From contig CP093829.1 in assembly GCA_033063855.1 (NCBI GenBank), positions 9,930,243 through 9,994,242 on the forward strand: DNA of 64,000 nucleotides, given 5' to 3'. Source of the stretch: Smittia aterrima (Eukaryota; Arthropoda; Insecta; Diptera; Chironomidae). This document shows, in pieces, positions 32,269 through 43,208 of the stretch (within the stretch, counting starts at the first letter, position 1; every line of letters begins with the position of its first letter). The translations under genes and the position numbers were made by a program. The notes beneath the pieces were generated by a model. The model was not told the DNA's origin. It saw nothing but the letters and a program-made list of their open reading frames with translations, and searched no databases.

Positions 32269-32406
32269 TTTATTTTATTTTGTTTATTTCACTTCTAGAA
32301 AGAATATCAAGCGGCGTAGTTTTTCTTCCTGGAATTTTCTTCAAAACGCGAATGAGCTGCCGTTGAAAAACATTTTTTATTGATAAGTATTTTAAGGAGA
32401 CAAAGA

Positions 32407-33828
32407 TTAATGAATCATTTCTTCGTCCAACTTCTTTGCAATCCAGGCTGGCTCTGCTGATGTGATCTTCTCGATAATGTTGTTGACTTGATAGCAAAGA
32501 CTTTGAATTTGCTTGTCCCATTGAGGAAGAATTTCGCGAGCTAGAAAATGATTCGAATTAAATTTTACTGAGAAGAAGAAAAACTAAGAATAGTTTACCT
32601 TCGAAGTTGACAATTCCGTCGATTTGATCGATGTATCCATTCATTCGTCCTTCAGTGATCATTTGACTTGCAATGCGCTCAGCTTTCTTTGGAGGAATTT
32701 CCAAGAGAGCACCGAGTTCCTCGAATGTGATGTTGTTATACAATTTGCTAGCTGATAACAAATTATGCTCGAACACTGCACGATCTAAGATTGACGATCC
32801 GTCAACAGTTTTAGCTTTCTGATGATCCATGAGGAGAGCTTCGAATTCTTGAAGTTCAGTTCGTTTGATGATTCGATCCAAATACATTTTCTCGAGAATA
32901 TTGTAAGCAGGCAGGTGTTGACAACGTTCATCCTTGAACAAAGTTGCAAGCATACGAGAGCGTTGCTGTCCGGCAGAAGCCAAAACTGTGCAGAGCAAAG
33001 CTTTCTTCAATGCGATCAAACGTTCTTCTTCGTCAACCTCACTGCGATAAGACAATTCGTTGTAACGTTGAGCAGCTTCGATAAATTTGCGACGATAGTC
33101 GAGGACTCGAGCGTAGCAAACTTTGTAGAGAATCTGAAGAGTTTCATTCTTAGTATCAGCTTGAAGCATCGAAGCGCGATTGATAAAGGATTCAGCCATT
33201 GCAGCATCTTCATCTTCCAAGTAGAGACGAGCGATCTTCAAATACGTTTCCAACTTATAATCGACGGAGTATTGTCTAGAGCATGAAAGAAATTAGTAAA
33301 CAAGCTTCGAGATATTCAAGAGTTTTCTCACCTTTGGCCAGTCTCGAGAGGAATAAGTCCTAATTGCATTGCCTGATTGTTGCAACTTCTTCTTCGAAGG
33401 AGTTCATAGATTGAAGACAATTGCTGTCTGATTGTTGCAACTTGTTCTTCGAAGGAGATCACACGTGGCTGGACTCTATCTAATGTGTAGTTGCCGATGT
33501 CCTTTGAAATCTCGTCGGGAAGTTTAGCGAAATGAGCGCAGATCTCAGTCAAGATCTGACGTGAAATCACCAAACTGACTTGATCATTGACAACTGAAAT
33601 GAATTAAATCATCAATTATTATCTCAGAAGAGTATTACAAAAGATAATTTAAAACTCCGACTTACTTGCTTCAATAAATATTTTGAGATTATCGATTTGA
33701 TCATCATTTGTTTGAAAAATCGTATCCAGAAGATCCGACTTACTCTACCAAAATCACTTTACCAAAACAACATATTCGTATCAACATCGCATTTTACGTC
33801 ACCTGGACAATTTAAATTGAGAGTTCAT
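32407..33828 (-). pseudogene. CSN4: CSN4 copy B, exon 1 scrambled
   Basis: Exons 2-4 are present and open: 33332-33593, 32599-33275 and 32407-32540, with good splice sites. Exon 1 keeps its 3' part (LLDTIFQTNDDQIDNLKIFI, low end 33666) and the original ATG context (33826-33828, MNSQ). The middle (about 33742-33815) is replaced by unrelated sequence with stops, so the frame from the ATG ends after about 9 codons. Exon 2 is 6 bases longer than in the intact gene. Residues RQEQWREAANV are replaced by LLRRRSCNNQAMQ, and the new DNA (about 33373-33401) copies 33429-33457 nearby. Probably a pseudogene, unless an alternative promoter or start is used. Confidence 0.85.
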
Positions 33829-34951
33829 TTTGATTTTAGAAGAAAAATAAAATTTCGCTTTTAAGTTGTTGACAAAAAATTGTTATGTTACTGAATACGT
33901 CGACTGTCGCGACATCTTCGGATCCTCGCTTCGAAATATAAAGTTTCGTTAATAAAATATTTTCGAGTTCTTTTTCTTAAATTGTAAATCAAACGTAGAC
34001 TAAACATCTTAATCACAACTTAATTCAAATATTTCAAACATTCCAATCAAATGAAATATTAAGCGAAAAACTATTTTCATCATTTGACAAAAAATATTTG
34101 CGTCCTCTCATAAAAGCTAAGCTCCTTTCGTTTGCAGCAGAAACATAATACTATCTCTTGTCATTCACCCAAAGCATCATCAACCTTTCATACCTCTTTA
34201 ATGATTCTTATTCAGACATAGTTCTCTCGACTCATACTTATTTCGCAACGAAAACGAGTGATTATAAAATTTCGTTTTATCGTTGTTGCATCTCGATTAC
34301 GGTGTTCCCATCAAGTACTTACATTGTTCATAGCTAAGGGACTTTCTTAAGTTTTTAAAAACAATAAAAAATTAAACAAAATACGAAAAATAATAAAATT
34401 AAAAGAAGACGTGAAAATAGTTTAGGACGACGAATAAAGTAAACAAATGAAGGCCGCTTCACTTACTTTTCCCGCGGATTTTTGAATTTTTTTCGCATCA
34501 CGTATGCAGAAGGAAGAAGCGATAAAAGAAAATAATCAGAAATTAATCCAAACATAATAACAAAGATTTAACTTGGTTTTACGATATTCACAGTGGAAAT
34601 TGAAGGTAAATCGAAAACATCGTTAATCGTTTTATTGGTTCATGCTGGATTCATGATGTTCAGAAAGGAATTACGCCTAGAAATCTAGTTTTTTGATTGT
34701 CCAATTATTTTTCTCGACACAAAAAAAATTAATCAACAAATGATTCACATCGCTTATCAGTTATAAAAAAGATTTTCGCGACATAAACATAGATTCCATC
34801 TCTTCGACGAAAGCATCGAATTACTTTTCTTTCGAATAAAGCCTTTCTCGATTGATAATTTCTAAAATAACAAAGACTTGGGTCAAATTACACAAAAGCT
34901 AACTTGTTGTTGTTTTTATTCCATCACAGAGCATCCACGCAATGATAAATA
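33829..34951. other. Duplicated CSN4 upstream region, then upstream of the Rme-8 fragment
   Basis: 33829 to about 34285 matches 56259 to about 56800, the region upstream of intact CSN4, including GCTCCTTTCGTTTGCAGCAG near 34120. This marks the edge of the segmental duplication. 34290-34951 holds nothing I recognise. Confidence 0.7.
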
Positions 34952-36195
34952 ATGGCTACATCTGGCAAAATTCACGAGAATGTTGAGCTGGAAAGTTTCC
35001 TCGTCACAAAGCACTCGGCATGGAAGGGAAAGTACAAGAGAATACTGACGATTGGTTCTCATGGCATCTCCACCTATAATCCCGATAAATTCGATCTTAC
35101 CAACCGATGGCCTTATTCTGACGTTATCAGTGTTACTCCAAATAAAACCGGAAATGTATGTCGAGTTTAATCGAATCGATTTTCTCCTACAGTTTGTAGT
35201 TGCTAATCCTTCTTTTTATTTTGAAGAATTCCAACGAGTTCATCATCACGTTGAAGAAGGAGAAGAAAATTGACACCATTCGCTTTTCGTCGGAATACAA
35301 AAGTGATGTTCTCACAGCTTTGTTGAAATATCATAAAGATTTTGCCGAGCGTCCTCGATATTCATAGTGGTCGGCAAACACCACTGGTCGGCTGTCAAAT
35401 TTTCAGTGACACTCGAAGTTACTCCATGTTCCTTGGATCAACTCGATCCGACTACGAATACAATTTTTGCAAGCTACAACTATAAAGATATCGACGGGAT
35501 CATAGGTAATGTTGAAGGTATTTTAAAGCAAGTCTATTGGATTGCATAGCGTCGATTAACTTAATTCTATTTTAGGCATTCAAGATATCGAAGGTGGAAT
35601 TGTTCTCGCTTATGGGGGACATAGTCGTCTTCATCTCTTCATGGCACTCAACCATCACGAGATCATTCAAGCAATCGTTCATCAGTGTAATCAATCTCTT
35701 GGCAACAAATCATTCTGAATTAGTTCGAAAAGGAAAGGTTCGGAGAGTATCAAAATGATCAACATCAGACTTCGTTGTCAGAGTTTATCGTGAAGAAGAT
35801 TTCGCCTCGTCATCTTGAACCACCGAAGCGAATCCTTTGCTTGACTGATACAACTTTATTGGAACGTGATCCGCAAACATACAGCATTTGCACTCTTCGA
35901 CCACTAACAGAAATATTTGCGTTAATTCGCAGAATGATTAGCAACATTCAAATTTTTGGTGTCGAGTACAAACGTGGAGACATCCGAACATACACAACAA
36001 ACGATCGGTAAGTTTAATATCGCGTGACCGAAGCAATCAAAATAACTTTCGGTAATTTTTAGTGACTCATTACTTGCAACACTTCTCGACGCAGTTCGAA
36101 GCTCCGGAAATATGGATGTTCACGTTAAGTCATCAAACTCGGAACGAAATAAACGAGAATCGCTGTCGATGAAGATAATTCCGGTTGAAAAGTTA
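34952..36195 (+). pseudogene. Rme-8: Rme-8 (DNAJC13) N-terminal fragment
   Basis: RME-8 is a large endosomal J-domain protein; this piece corresponds only to its N-terminal PH-like repeats. Exon-like blocks: 34952-35155 (FLVTKHSAWKGKYKRILTIG), 35227-35364, 35367-35505 (HHWSAVKFSVTLEVTPCSLD), 35576-35716 (YGGHSRLHLFMALNHHEIIQ), about 35780-36007 (VKKISPRHLEPPKRILCLTD) and 36063 to about 36190. Introns are retained, so it arose from a DNA duplication, not from mRNA. Lesions: TAG at 35365 with a frame change, and a stop after LGNKSF with a scrambled stretch to about 35780. Another Rme-8 block lies at 39264. Confidence 0.88.
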
Positions 36196-36225
36196 TTCGG
36201 GAAATTATTTTCTGTGATATTTCAG

Positions 36226-37026
36226 ACGCGTCATTCTCACTGGTAAACGATGAAGCCTCCTGTCTACTTCGTAAGTTAAAAAGATTTTTAATTTTCAGCC
36301 GCACATTGTGCTCTGGCGAAAGCTGACTCACATCGACTCTCATCCGTGAGAATCGGCGAGTTTGATATAACTAAGGATCCGGATTGCGCTGAATCTGGAT
36401 TTTGCAATCAACCACGCAGTTTCTCATGTTGTTGTACATCCGAATTACGTAGCGGGCCTTTATCATCATGACATTGCTCTTCTGATTCTAAGAACTCCGA
36501 TCAATTGCACAGTTGCCGCACAGCCAATTTGTCTTCAACGTGATCGAGTGAATTTGGTTGTCGGAAAGCGAGCGGTGAGTTCATTATTGTACAATGAAGT
36601 TTAAGCTCATTAAAATTTAATTTTCAGACTGTGATTGGTTGGGGAAAAGTTTCTCTAGCAAATGTCATATCACCTGAGATGTAATACATGGACATTCCTT
36701 TGGCATCGTGGGATCAATGCTTGAGAGTTTACGGTTCATCTGGAGCATTAGAATCATAGAAGGACAATGGATGTGCGCTGGTGGAGAAGGCGAGATGTTT
36801 GTCAGGTAACTAAACATTCTCATCTTTAACTTTTCAACTCAACTTTCTACTTTTCACGAAGGGTTTTGGAGGAGCTCCACTTCTGATTTCTGAGTACAGA
36901 ATCACCAATCAAATCGGAATAATGTCGTTTGGCTTGGAGAACTGCGGTGGACTAAGAATTTCAAGCGTTGACACTTCAAATGCGCATTTCTACAATTGGA
37001 TTCAAGAGAACATTCCAGTCGAGTGA
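36226..37026 (+). pseudogene. Clip-type serine protease homologue, 3' fragment
   Basis: Trypsin-fold fragment with TAAHC (split by an intron, 36226-36242 / 36299), HHDIALLIL and GWG motifs. The region that should hold the catalytic Ser reads GFGGAPLLISEYRIT in place of GDSGGP, so it came from a non-catalytic protease homologue. Lesions: a frameshift between FCNQP and VSHVVVHPNYVAG (about 36405), TAA after VISPEM (about 36681), TAG in GALES(stop) near 36758, and a frame change before MCAGGEGEMFV. The last exon (GLENCGGLRISSV) ends at TGA 37024-37026. The 5' exons are absent; the fragment is fused directly after Rme-8 sequence. Confidence 0.82.
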
Positions 37027-37698
37027 TTTTTTTTCTAGCGAAAAGAGTTTTATTGTTTGAGAATGATTCGAGAATAAAAGTCGATAATGATATGTTAATA
37101 ATCGTTTCGTACGCTCTTTAGAATTAATTTACTGAGTTCACTGATTCATTGCACAACATTAAAGAGCAAATTCGTTGCAATCGTTAAACGCAATTTAATT
37201 TCTCCAAACCATAAAACGTTTCGTCAGAACTGAAACCACTTCACAATTAAAAGTCTTGCGTTCGGCTTCTACTCAACAGTCTCGATCATTAATGTCATCG
37301 CGAAATGATTTAAACGCCACATGACTCGAATCGAATCTAACAAAAATTTATCGCCATCGAATCAAATTTGAGAGAGAAAGAAAAGGTCAAACAATTAGAA
37401 TCTCATTCTGTCTTCTCAAAAATCGTGATTATTTTTTCATTTCTCGCTCAGGGACGCACTGTGGGACGAAGAAGTTTTACGACTTCTCATCCAAAATGCT
37501 TTTTAACATCAATCGCATTAAATTGAACTTCAATTTGATTCTGAGAGATGAGTCTTCTTATTTGACTCTCAGCCTGGTGCTCTCTCCTCAGTTTGATTTC
37601 AGCGCTCGACTGATCTGCAAGTTCTAAAGTTTTATTTTGTTTCATTTTTTGTTCCTTTGTTTTTATTTCTTCTGCTGCAAGCGTTTTAACAAATCGCA
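37027..37698. other. Spacer between gene fragments
   Basis: No supported coding sequence. An AATAAA near 37072 could be the old 3' end of the protease fragment. The rest is unremarkable. Confidence 0.5.
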
Positions 37699-38150
37699 AT
37701 GTGGTTCAAGCCACAAATCTTCGCGATTGCTTTCTCGTCACTCGTCATCTTTCAAAATGTCGAAGCACGCGAATGTGAAAGTATGACGGTCAGATCCTTT
37801 AAGGACATTATGGAACAGTTTCCGCACTGTACAGCGGTTCTAGGGAACCTTGTGATTAGCTTAATCTATGGCTGGGATTACGATGAGAATTTACATGGAA
37901 ACCTTTCGTTGCCTTTGAGGGGCGTTGGAAATTTGATAACTAAACGATAACAATGGAGAACTTTATTTTCAGGGAAGTGACGGGATTTTTTATGTACGCA
38001 CATGTGCAAGAAGTCAAATCTTTGGGTAAATTGTTTCCAAACCTCAATAATTCGAGGAAATCGTTTATTCTCAAACTTCTATCAATATCCAGTAATGCGA
38101 GCTGAAGTTTTCGATCAATTCCAACATTCCTTACAGTGACCTAAATTTTT
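37699..38150 (+). pseudogene. Insulin-receptor-like L-domain fragment with signal peptide
   Basis: The ATG at 37699 opens a signal peptide (MWFKPQIFAIAFSSLVIFQ) followed by ECESMTVRSFKDIMEQFPHC and TAVLGNLVISLI, the start of the receptor L1 domain of insulin receptors or the secreted decoy SDR. The first block ends at about 37918 (LPLR). The expected GT donor there reads GG (GAG/GGGCGT), so reading continues to a stop at 37948-37950. The second block, after TTTTCAG near 37970, reads EVTGFFMYAHVQEVKSLGKL, then shifts frame (FPNL / IIRGNRLFSNFYQYP) and is lost by about 38150. Family is clear; insulin receptor versus decoy is not. Confidence 0.78.
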
Positions 38151-38167
38151 CAGTTTTTCAGGATGTA

Positions 38168-39206
38168 CAGGGTGGCGAAAAAGAAATGTCCGCACTTATA
38201 ATCGCCATTACTCGGTAAATACTTAGAACTTTACAAAGATTTATATATTTATTGAAAGCTTATGAAATTGAAAAGACAATCTTGTTCTTCAATTCAAATC
38301 TTTTAGTTTAATTGCCACAAACTGAGTAAAAATGTATAAATTTTTTTGGTTACGTGGCACGAAAGTAGCGCCATCGTTTTCATCGCAAATTTTGATATTT
38401 GCATTCTTCTAAGAGAAGTTATTGTAACTTTTTTTTAAAGTCAAGAGATGCTTTAATCAAGCTCTAAATGCCAAAAGCTAAAACATTTCGATGCTGCAAC
38501 ATGGGAAGCAACTAAATATGAAAAAAATATTTTGAAAAAATAAAATTCTTGACTCCAAAACACACTTTTCAGTGTCAGTAGATGATAAGTGCTGTTTAGA
38601 CGAAAAATAACATTTATACTACTTATTCTTGGTTTTTACCATCAGAATATCTAGTGCTTTAATCTTTGATGTTATTTCATTTGATAAGCGTCTGTTTGTC
38701 AATGAATTTTAGTTTTGTTGAATGCAGAAAGTCAAGAGTCTTACTTTAAGTTAATTCTCATTGCATTTTGTAGGAATTCGAGTTCTTTTGCAAGCTTTTT
38801 TCTTGATTTCTCCGATTTTCTGATGGTTTGATTCTTGACAGACTTGATCATCCCTGGAGTTCGATCTATTTTTGGCCAGTTGCTTTTCTTTCTGTATTCT
38901 GATTCCTTAATAGCTTAGTAATGTTTCGTTATACCCTGAATTATTCTTTCGATGATATTTTGACCACGAATTTAATTTTAATTTTGTTGTTTTGAGTGTC
39001 CGCCATTTTTTTTGAATGAATTTTTTTTCGCAATTTGATCTTTTTAATTTGCGAGGGATTGATAAGCGCGATCTCATTGAAACTTTGCGAGTTTGTTTAA
39101 AATACTTTATTTTATAAGCTTACATAAGCTTATCTTTTCATTCAGTTTACAACTGTTTCCAGTATTTCAACATGAAAATACCGGACATTTCTTTTTCGCC
39201 ACCCTG
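38168..39206. mobile_element. Tc1/mariner element, degenerate, non-autonomous
   Basis: Perfect terminal inverted repeats begin CAGGGTGGCGAAAAAGAAAT at 38168 and are mirrored at 39182-39206. TA duplications flank them (38166-38167 and 39207-39208). The 1039-base body has no long frame. The minus strand near 38780-38880 still reads RTPGMIKSVKNQTIR followed by LAKELEFL-like residues, resembling the helix-turn-helix of mariner transposases. It sits between the insulin-receptor-like fragment and the last Rme-8 block. Confidence 0.88.
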
Positions 39207-39263
39207 TAAGTGAATGAAAACGACTCAACTTTATTATTTCTTTAACGAATTGTTTTTATTTCA

Positions 39264-39656
39264 GACAGTTTTTGCAGACACTTGCGCTTAATTTTTGCCG
39301 CTCTTCAAGCATTGTCGATCAAATATACCGATCCAAATGCTCCCCAACTCTCCCCAACTCTGGAGTTGAAGGCGAACTTTCACGTACTCAGGAGATTATT
39401 AACTAGTAAAGATGGATTTGCTGCATTTACGAATCTTACTGGTTTCTGCGAGTCAATGGGAAATCGAGTAGTGCTATCGCTAAAGAAAAACGACCTTGCT
39501 GTTACGTATGCTACCATTGACATGATCAATTGCTTGATGCATTCGATGCACTCAGATTATGACTTGAAGCAAGAACAACTGAACAAAGCTTCGTTGTTGA
39601 TGCCGAAGGGTTTTCACGAAAGTTTACCAGACATGTGGGTAATTTTAGTGCAATAA
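39264..39656 (+). pseudogene. Rme-8: Rme-8 fragment, later exon
   Basis: After TTTATTTCAG at 39254-39263 the frame reads LRLIFAALQALSIKYTDPNA, LKANFHVLRRLLTSKDGFAA and SMHSDYDLKQEQLNKASLL, matching Rme-8 just downstream of its N-terminal repeats. It ends MWVILVQ(stop) at 39654-39656, where the real protein continues for more than a thousand residues. It belongs with 34952-36195; the intervening exons were lost or replaced by the protease and receptor fragments. Confidence 0.85.
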
Positions 39657-40319
39657 GATTTTAATTTGTGTATAAAAACGATGAAAAGAAAGAAACAATT
39701 AAAACGATAAGAAAAGTAAACGATAAAAACGGCTTAGCAGATGAAGTTTGCTCAACACTTATTGTTTCTTATTGACGAAAATTCTTGATTTCTTTTTCCT
39801 AAAAATTCTCGCCTGTAAATATTTTGCATGCAGGCATGTTAATTACACGTTGAAATCGGGCTTTCCAATTCCAAGTTGGAAAACGGTTGGAATTGGAATT
39901 AAAACTTGGAAAACGCTAATTGATATTGAAGTATTTAAAGATGTGATTTTTTTATCTATTGAAAAGGAAATTTTTGCTGAACATTTAGATTAATGATTTT
40001 AAAACAGAAAGCTCCTTCGAAAGGTCTTTTTTTGACTTTTGCGAATTGTGATTTTTCAAAGTTACCAAGTAGCCAACAAAAAAAAATTGATCCGAACTTT
40101 TTATTGCAACATAATTTACCTCGACATTTACTCAACAACAAATGACCGCAAAGCTTGTCTTCTTAATAATCTTTTTTAGATAATGAAGTTATATTCAAAA
40201 CAAGTCTTTAAAATTTATTTATTGAATACAATCGTGTAGATTCCAGTCTTGACAAAACTTTCGGTGGAGGTCGGTCAAAAATGGCGATCACTCAGGAAAA
40301 CATGTGATACACAAGGATA
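39657..40319. other. AT-rich spacer
   Basis: No gene recognised. A short frame at 39748-39993 resembles nothing known. A direct repeat of a CCAA..GGAAAACG type occurs around 39870-39915. Confidence 0.5.
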
Positions 40320-41612
40320 AGGAATGTGCTTTATAAAAATCCGCCAATTTTGAAGCGCTGTAACTTTTTAGTCTTTATTTGAAATCGATCGATGTTTTTT
40401 TTAATTGCAGGCTAGTTTCAATAAAAGTATTTATGCATATAACCTTTTTCTAGTTTTATCATATTGTGTTTACTACAGCGCGATTAGTGATAGGCTCTCC
40501 ATCTTGATTTTTCCAAATCACTCGAAAAAATCTTGAATTCAAAACTTTTTACAGTTTAGAGCTAAAAATCTTATGAAAACTAATAATTAAATACTTTTAT
40601 TTGATAGTTTGGGACCTTGTTTCATTAAAAAGAATAATATCTTTTATTATAAACATGATAACAATGAAAATTTCAGGAAACAAATGTTCACCAACCGACA
40701 ACAAAAAAAACAGATATGTTCGAAGAGAAACTGTAATTTTTTTAGAAATTGTTACTGTGAGAGTCGAAAGATAAATAAAATTAAATTCTGGAAAGAACAA
40801 TTGAAAGAAAAATGATAAAAAGTCTTATCAAAATAAACAAGAATTACTAACCGAGAGCTAGAACTTTGAGCCACGACTTTTGATTCTATTTCTGTCAAAC
40901 TTGTTCCTAGGCAACACAAAAACTCTTAAAATAAGTTTTTAACCAAGTTTGACTATTAATTTTGTTTCTAGAATGAATAAACTACTTATAAAGATTAAAA
41001 CTCAGTGGTTTTTGTTAGAATTTATGCAAGCTACAACTCTTTGGGTTGAGAATAAGACGTAACGGTGAGCTGAGCGCCATTTTTTTGAACGTTGGATTTT
41101 TCTCATTCAAAAAAGAACATAGAACTTAACTAAACTATATTATCTTTTATTTATTCAAAAGCTTAATGTCTCAGCTTCAATCTTGTGAATTTTTATTTTC
41201 CTTAAATTAACTTACATCGAAGAAAATCGGTTATGTTTGCAAAATGGCGTCTTTCGACAATTGACATGATCGAACAAAAAAATTGAATTTAACGTTTTTG
41301 TGAAAGATATCAATTTTTTATTTAAAGAATCTTTAAAAGCAAAGATTAACTCACAAAAATCTTACTTGGTTTTTGTAAAAATGTTTTACAACTAGACGTG
41401 AGACTCGAAATTCGTTTGTACAGATCATGATAGATTGCCATTCACTTAATGCGCTGTAGTGAACAAAATATAAGAAATTTCAAAAATTCCACAATACAAC
41501 ATAATTTTTGTATAAACAAGCTTGAAAATAAAAGTAAAATCAATCAAATCCTTTGCGACATATCAAAGTTATAGCGTTTTCAAATTGGCGGATTTTTATA
41601 AAGCACATTCCT
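40320..41612. mobile_element. Long-inverted-repeat element (TA-flanked)
   Basis: AGGAATGTGCTTTATAAAAA at 40320 recurs inverted at the other end (to 41612), with TA at 40318-40319 and 41613-41614. Beyond about 30 near-perfect bases, the arms stay alignable with mismatches for about 190 bases; GCGCTGTAGT/ACTACAGCGC near 41450 and 40478 are a matching pair. No transposase frame. The size and TA flanks suggest a Tc1/mariner-like non-autonomous element. Confidence 0.75.
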
Positions 41613-43200
41613 TATTCGGACATGCATGGACATTGCTATGAGTCGAAAACAAAAAATCATAAGCACATATGCAAGTGAGGAAAGAAAAATCCGCTGAGCA
41701 ACGCATAATTTTTGAACGAGTATGAAGCGGCTATCATTACTTGATGCGGAAAATTTCTCGAACGGCTCGACTTTGGATTTTCAAATCTCGTTTTCACTAT
41801 TGCTAGTAGTGATACTTCGTGAATTTATTCAAATCATCTTTATCGCAAAACACAATAAATTGTTTTTATGTGAAATTTTCACCACGAAATTTGCACGCTC
41901 TCGAAGCTCATCGAAAAATTGATCGCCTCGTTTGGAGTCAAATCTGCTAATATTACTACAATCTGTTTTTAAAATCGTTCAACAGTTATTGTAGGTTGGT
42001 GAACAATGATTGATTTGAAAGAACTCATCTCGTAACTCCAGAAAAATCTTTCTAACCGAAGTAACATCCTCCATCTTGAAATTTCAAGATTTTGCCCAGC
42101 TCTAAGAAGAATTGATTTTTTGAGCAAGACTGAAATTGTAACTTTCAAAAATCTTCTGTAATGTTTTGACATAAGGTCCGAAAGTATTTAACCTTCACAA
42201 GAATCATTCAAAAGTATCGAGGTAAAAAATTATAGTTGGTTGAAAATGTAGTCGAAGAAGAAAAATGACCATTTTGACTACCCTTACTTTGGAGTAAAAA
42301 AATTGATACAAGAGTTGTTTCGATTGAACTGCAAACCTTTTTAAATTCGCTGAAACATACTTCTAAAAGCAATAGATATACAGTAGACGTCAAAATGATA
42401 GGACCGATGGGAGTTTTTTTTATGTTTTCCTCTGTAACTTTCGAACCAATTATCGGATTCAAATGATTTCTTCTCAAAATTATAGCCAAATATATTACTA
42501 ATCTAATCAATATAAACTTTTTCAGTTAAGTTAATTAAATATATTTTTAAATCAATCTCAAAAAAATTTAACCGTTTTTTTATGTTTAAAAATGTTAGGA
42601 CCGGTAACGAAAAAATTGATTTTTAAGATACACTTTGTACTTTCGAAGATATTACTTTAGAGAAATGAATAACGATAATAGGAACTATGTTTAGCGATAT
42701 TTCTTTTCAATTACAAATCAACTGTGTCATCAGCATTATCGCAAAACCCAAAACATCAAACTTTTAAATTTAACACATGAAAATCTCGGAGTTCAGTAAT
42801 CGGAAAGAAAAAGGTTAAACACTAAATTAAAGCTTAACTAATCATCTTTCATGTAAGTCAAATAACATTTTGAAAAGTTAATAAAATTAAGGAAAATTTT
42901 GAGAAAGTGTGTGACAACGTCATCCAAAATGGCTACTTTGGTTCAGAACTATCAACGAAAAACATTGTAAGACCTTTTTTTCATAAATAAACTTAAATTA
43001 TTCTGAAAGCCCATAAGTTTATCTAACTTTTATTCGCTTAGTTCAATTAGGTTGTTAAATAAGTTTTCGAGATAAAGACATTCCTAAAAATAGTTTAAAT
43101 CTAAAAATTTGTGATTTTGCTCTCCTCTCCCAAAATACAAGGAAGAGAGAAATTGAGATTTTTTCGGTAACAAGATTGAAATTGAAAGGTCAATATTACA
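41613..43200. other. Repeat-rich spacer
   Basis: No gene. About 42385-42760 is a diverged copy of 49725-49995, so an interspersed repeat lies here. The rest is AT-rich. Confidence 0.55.
42385..42760 (+). repeat. Interspersed repeat, copy 1
   Basis: Matches 49725-49995 in order, with several shared blocks. AATGATAG, ATAGCCAA, CTAATCTAATCA and TTCAGTTAAGTTAATT occur in the same spacing. The ends could not be defined, so the class is unknown. Confidence 0.6.
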
Positions 43201-43208
43201 AATTAAAT

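Noticed and set aside
36226..37026. Functional clip-domain protease
   Set aside because: At least one frameshift, two in-frame stops, missing 5' exons and no catalytic Ser.
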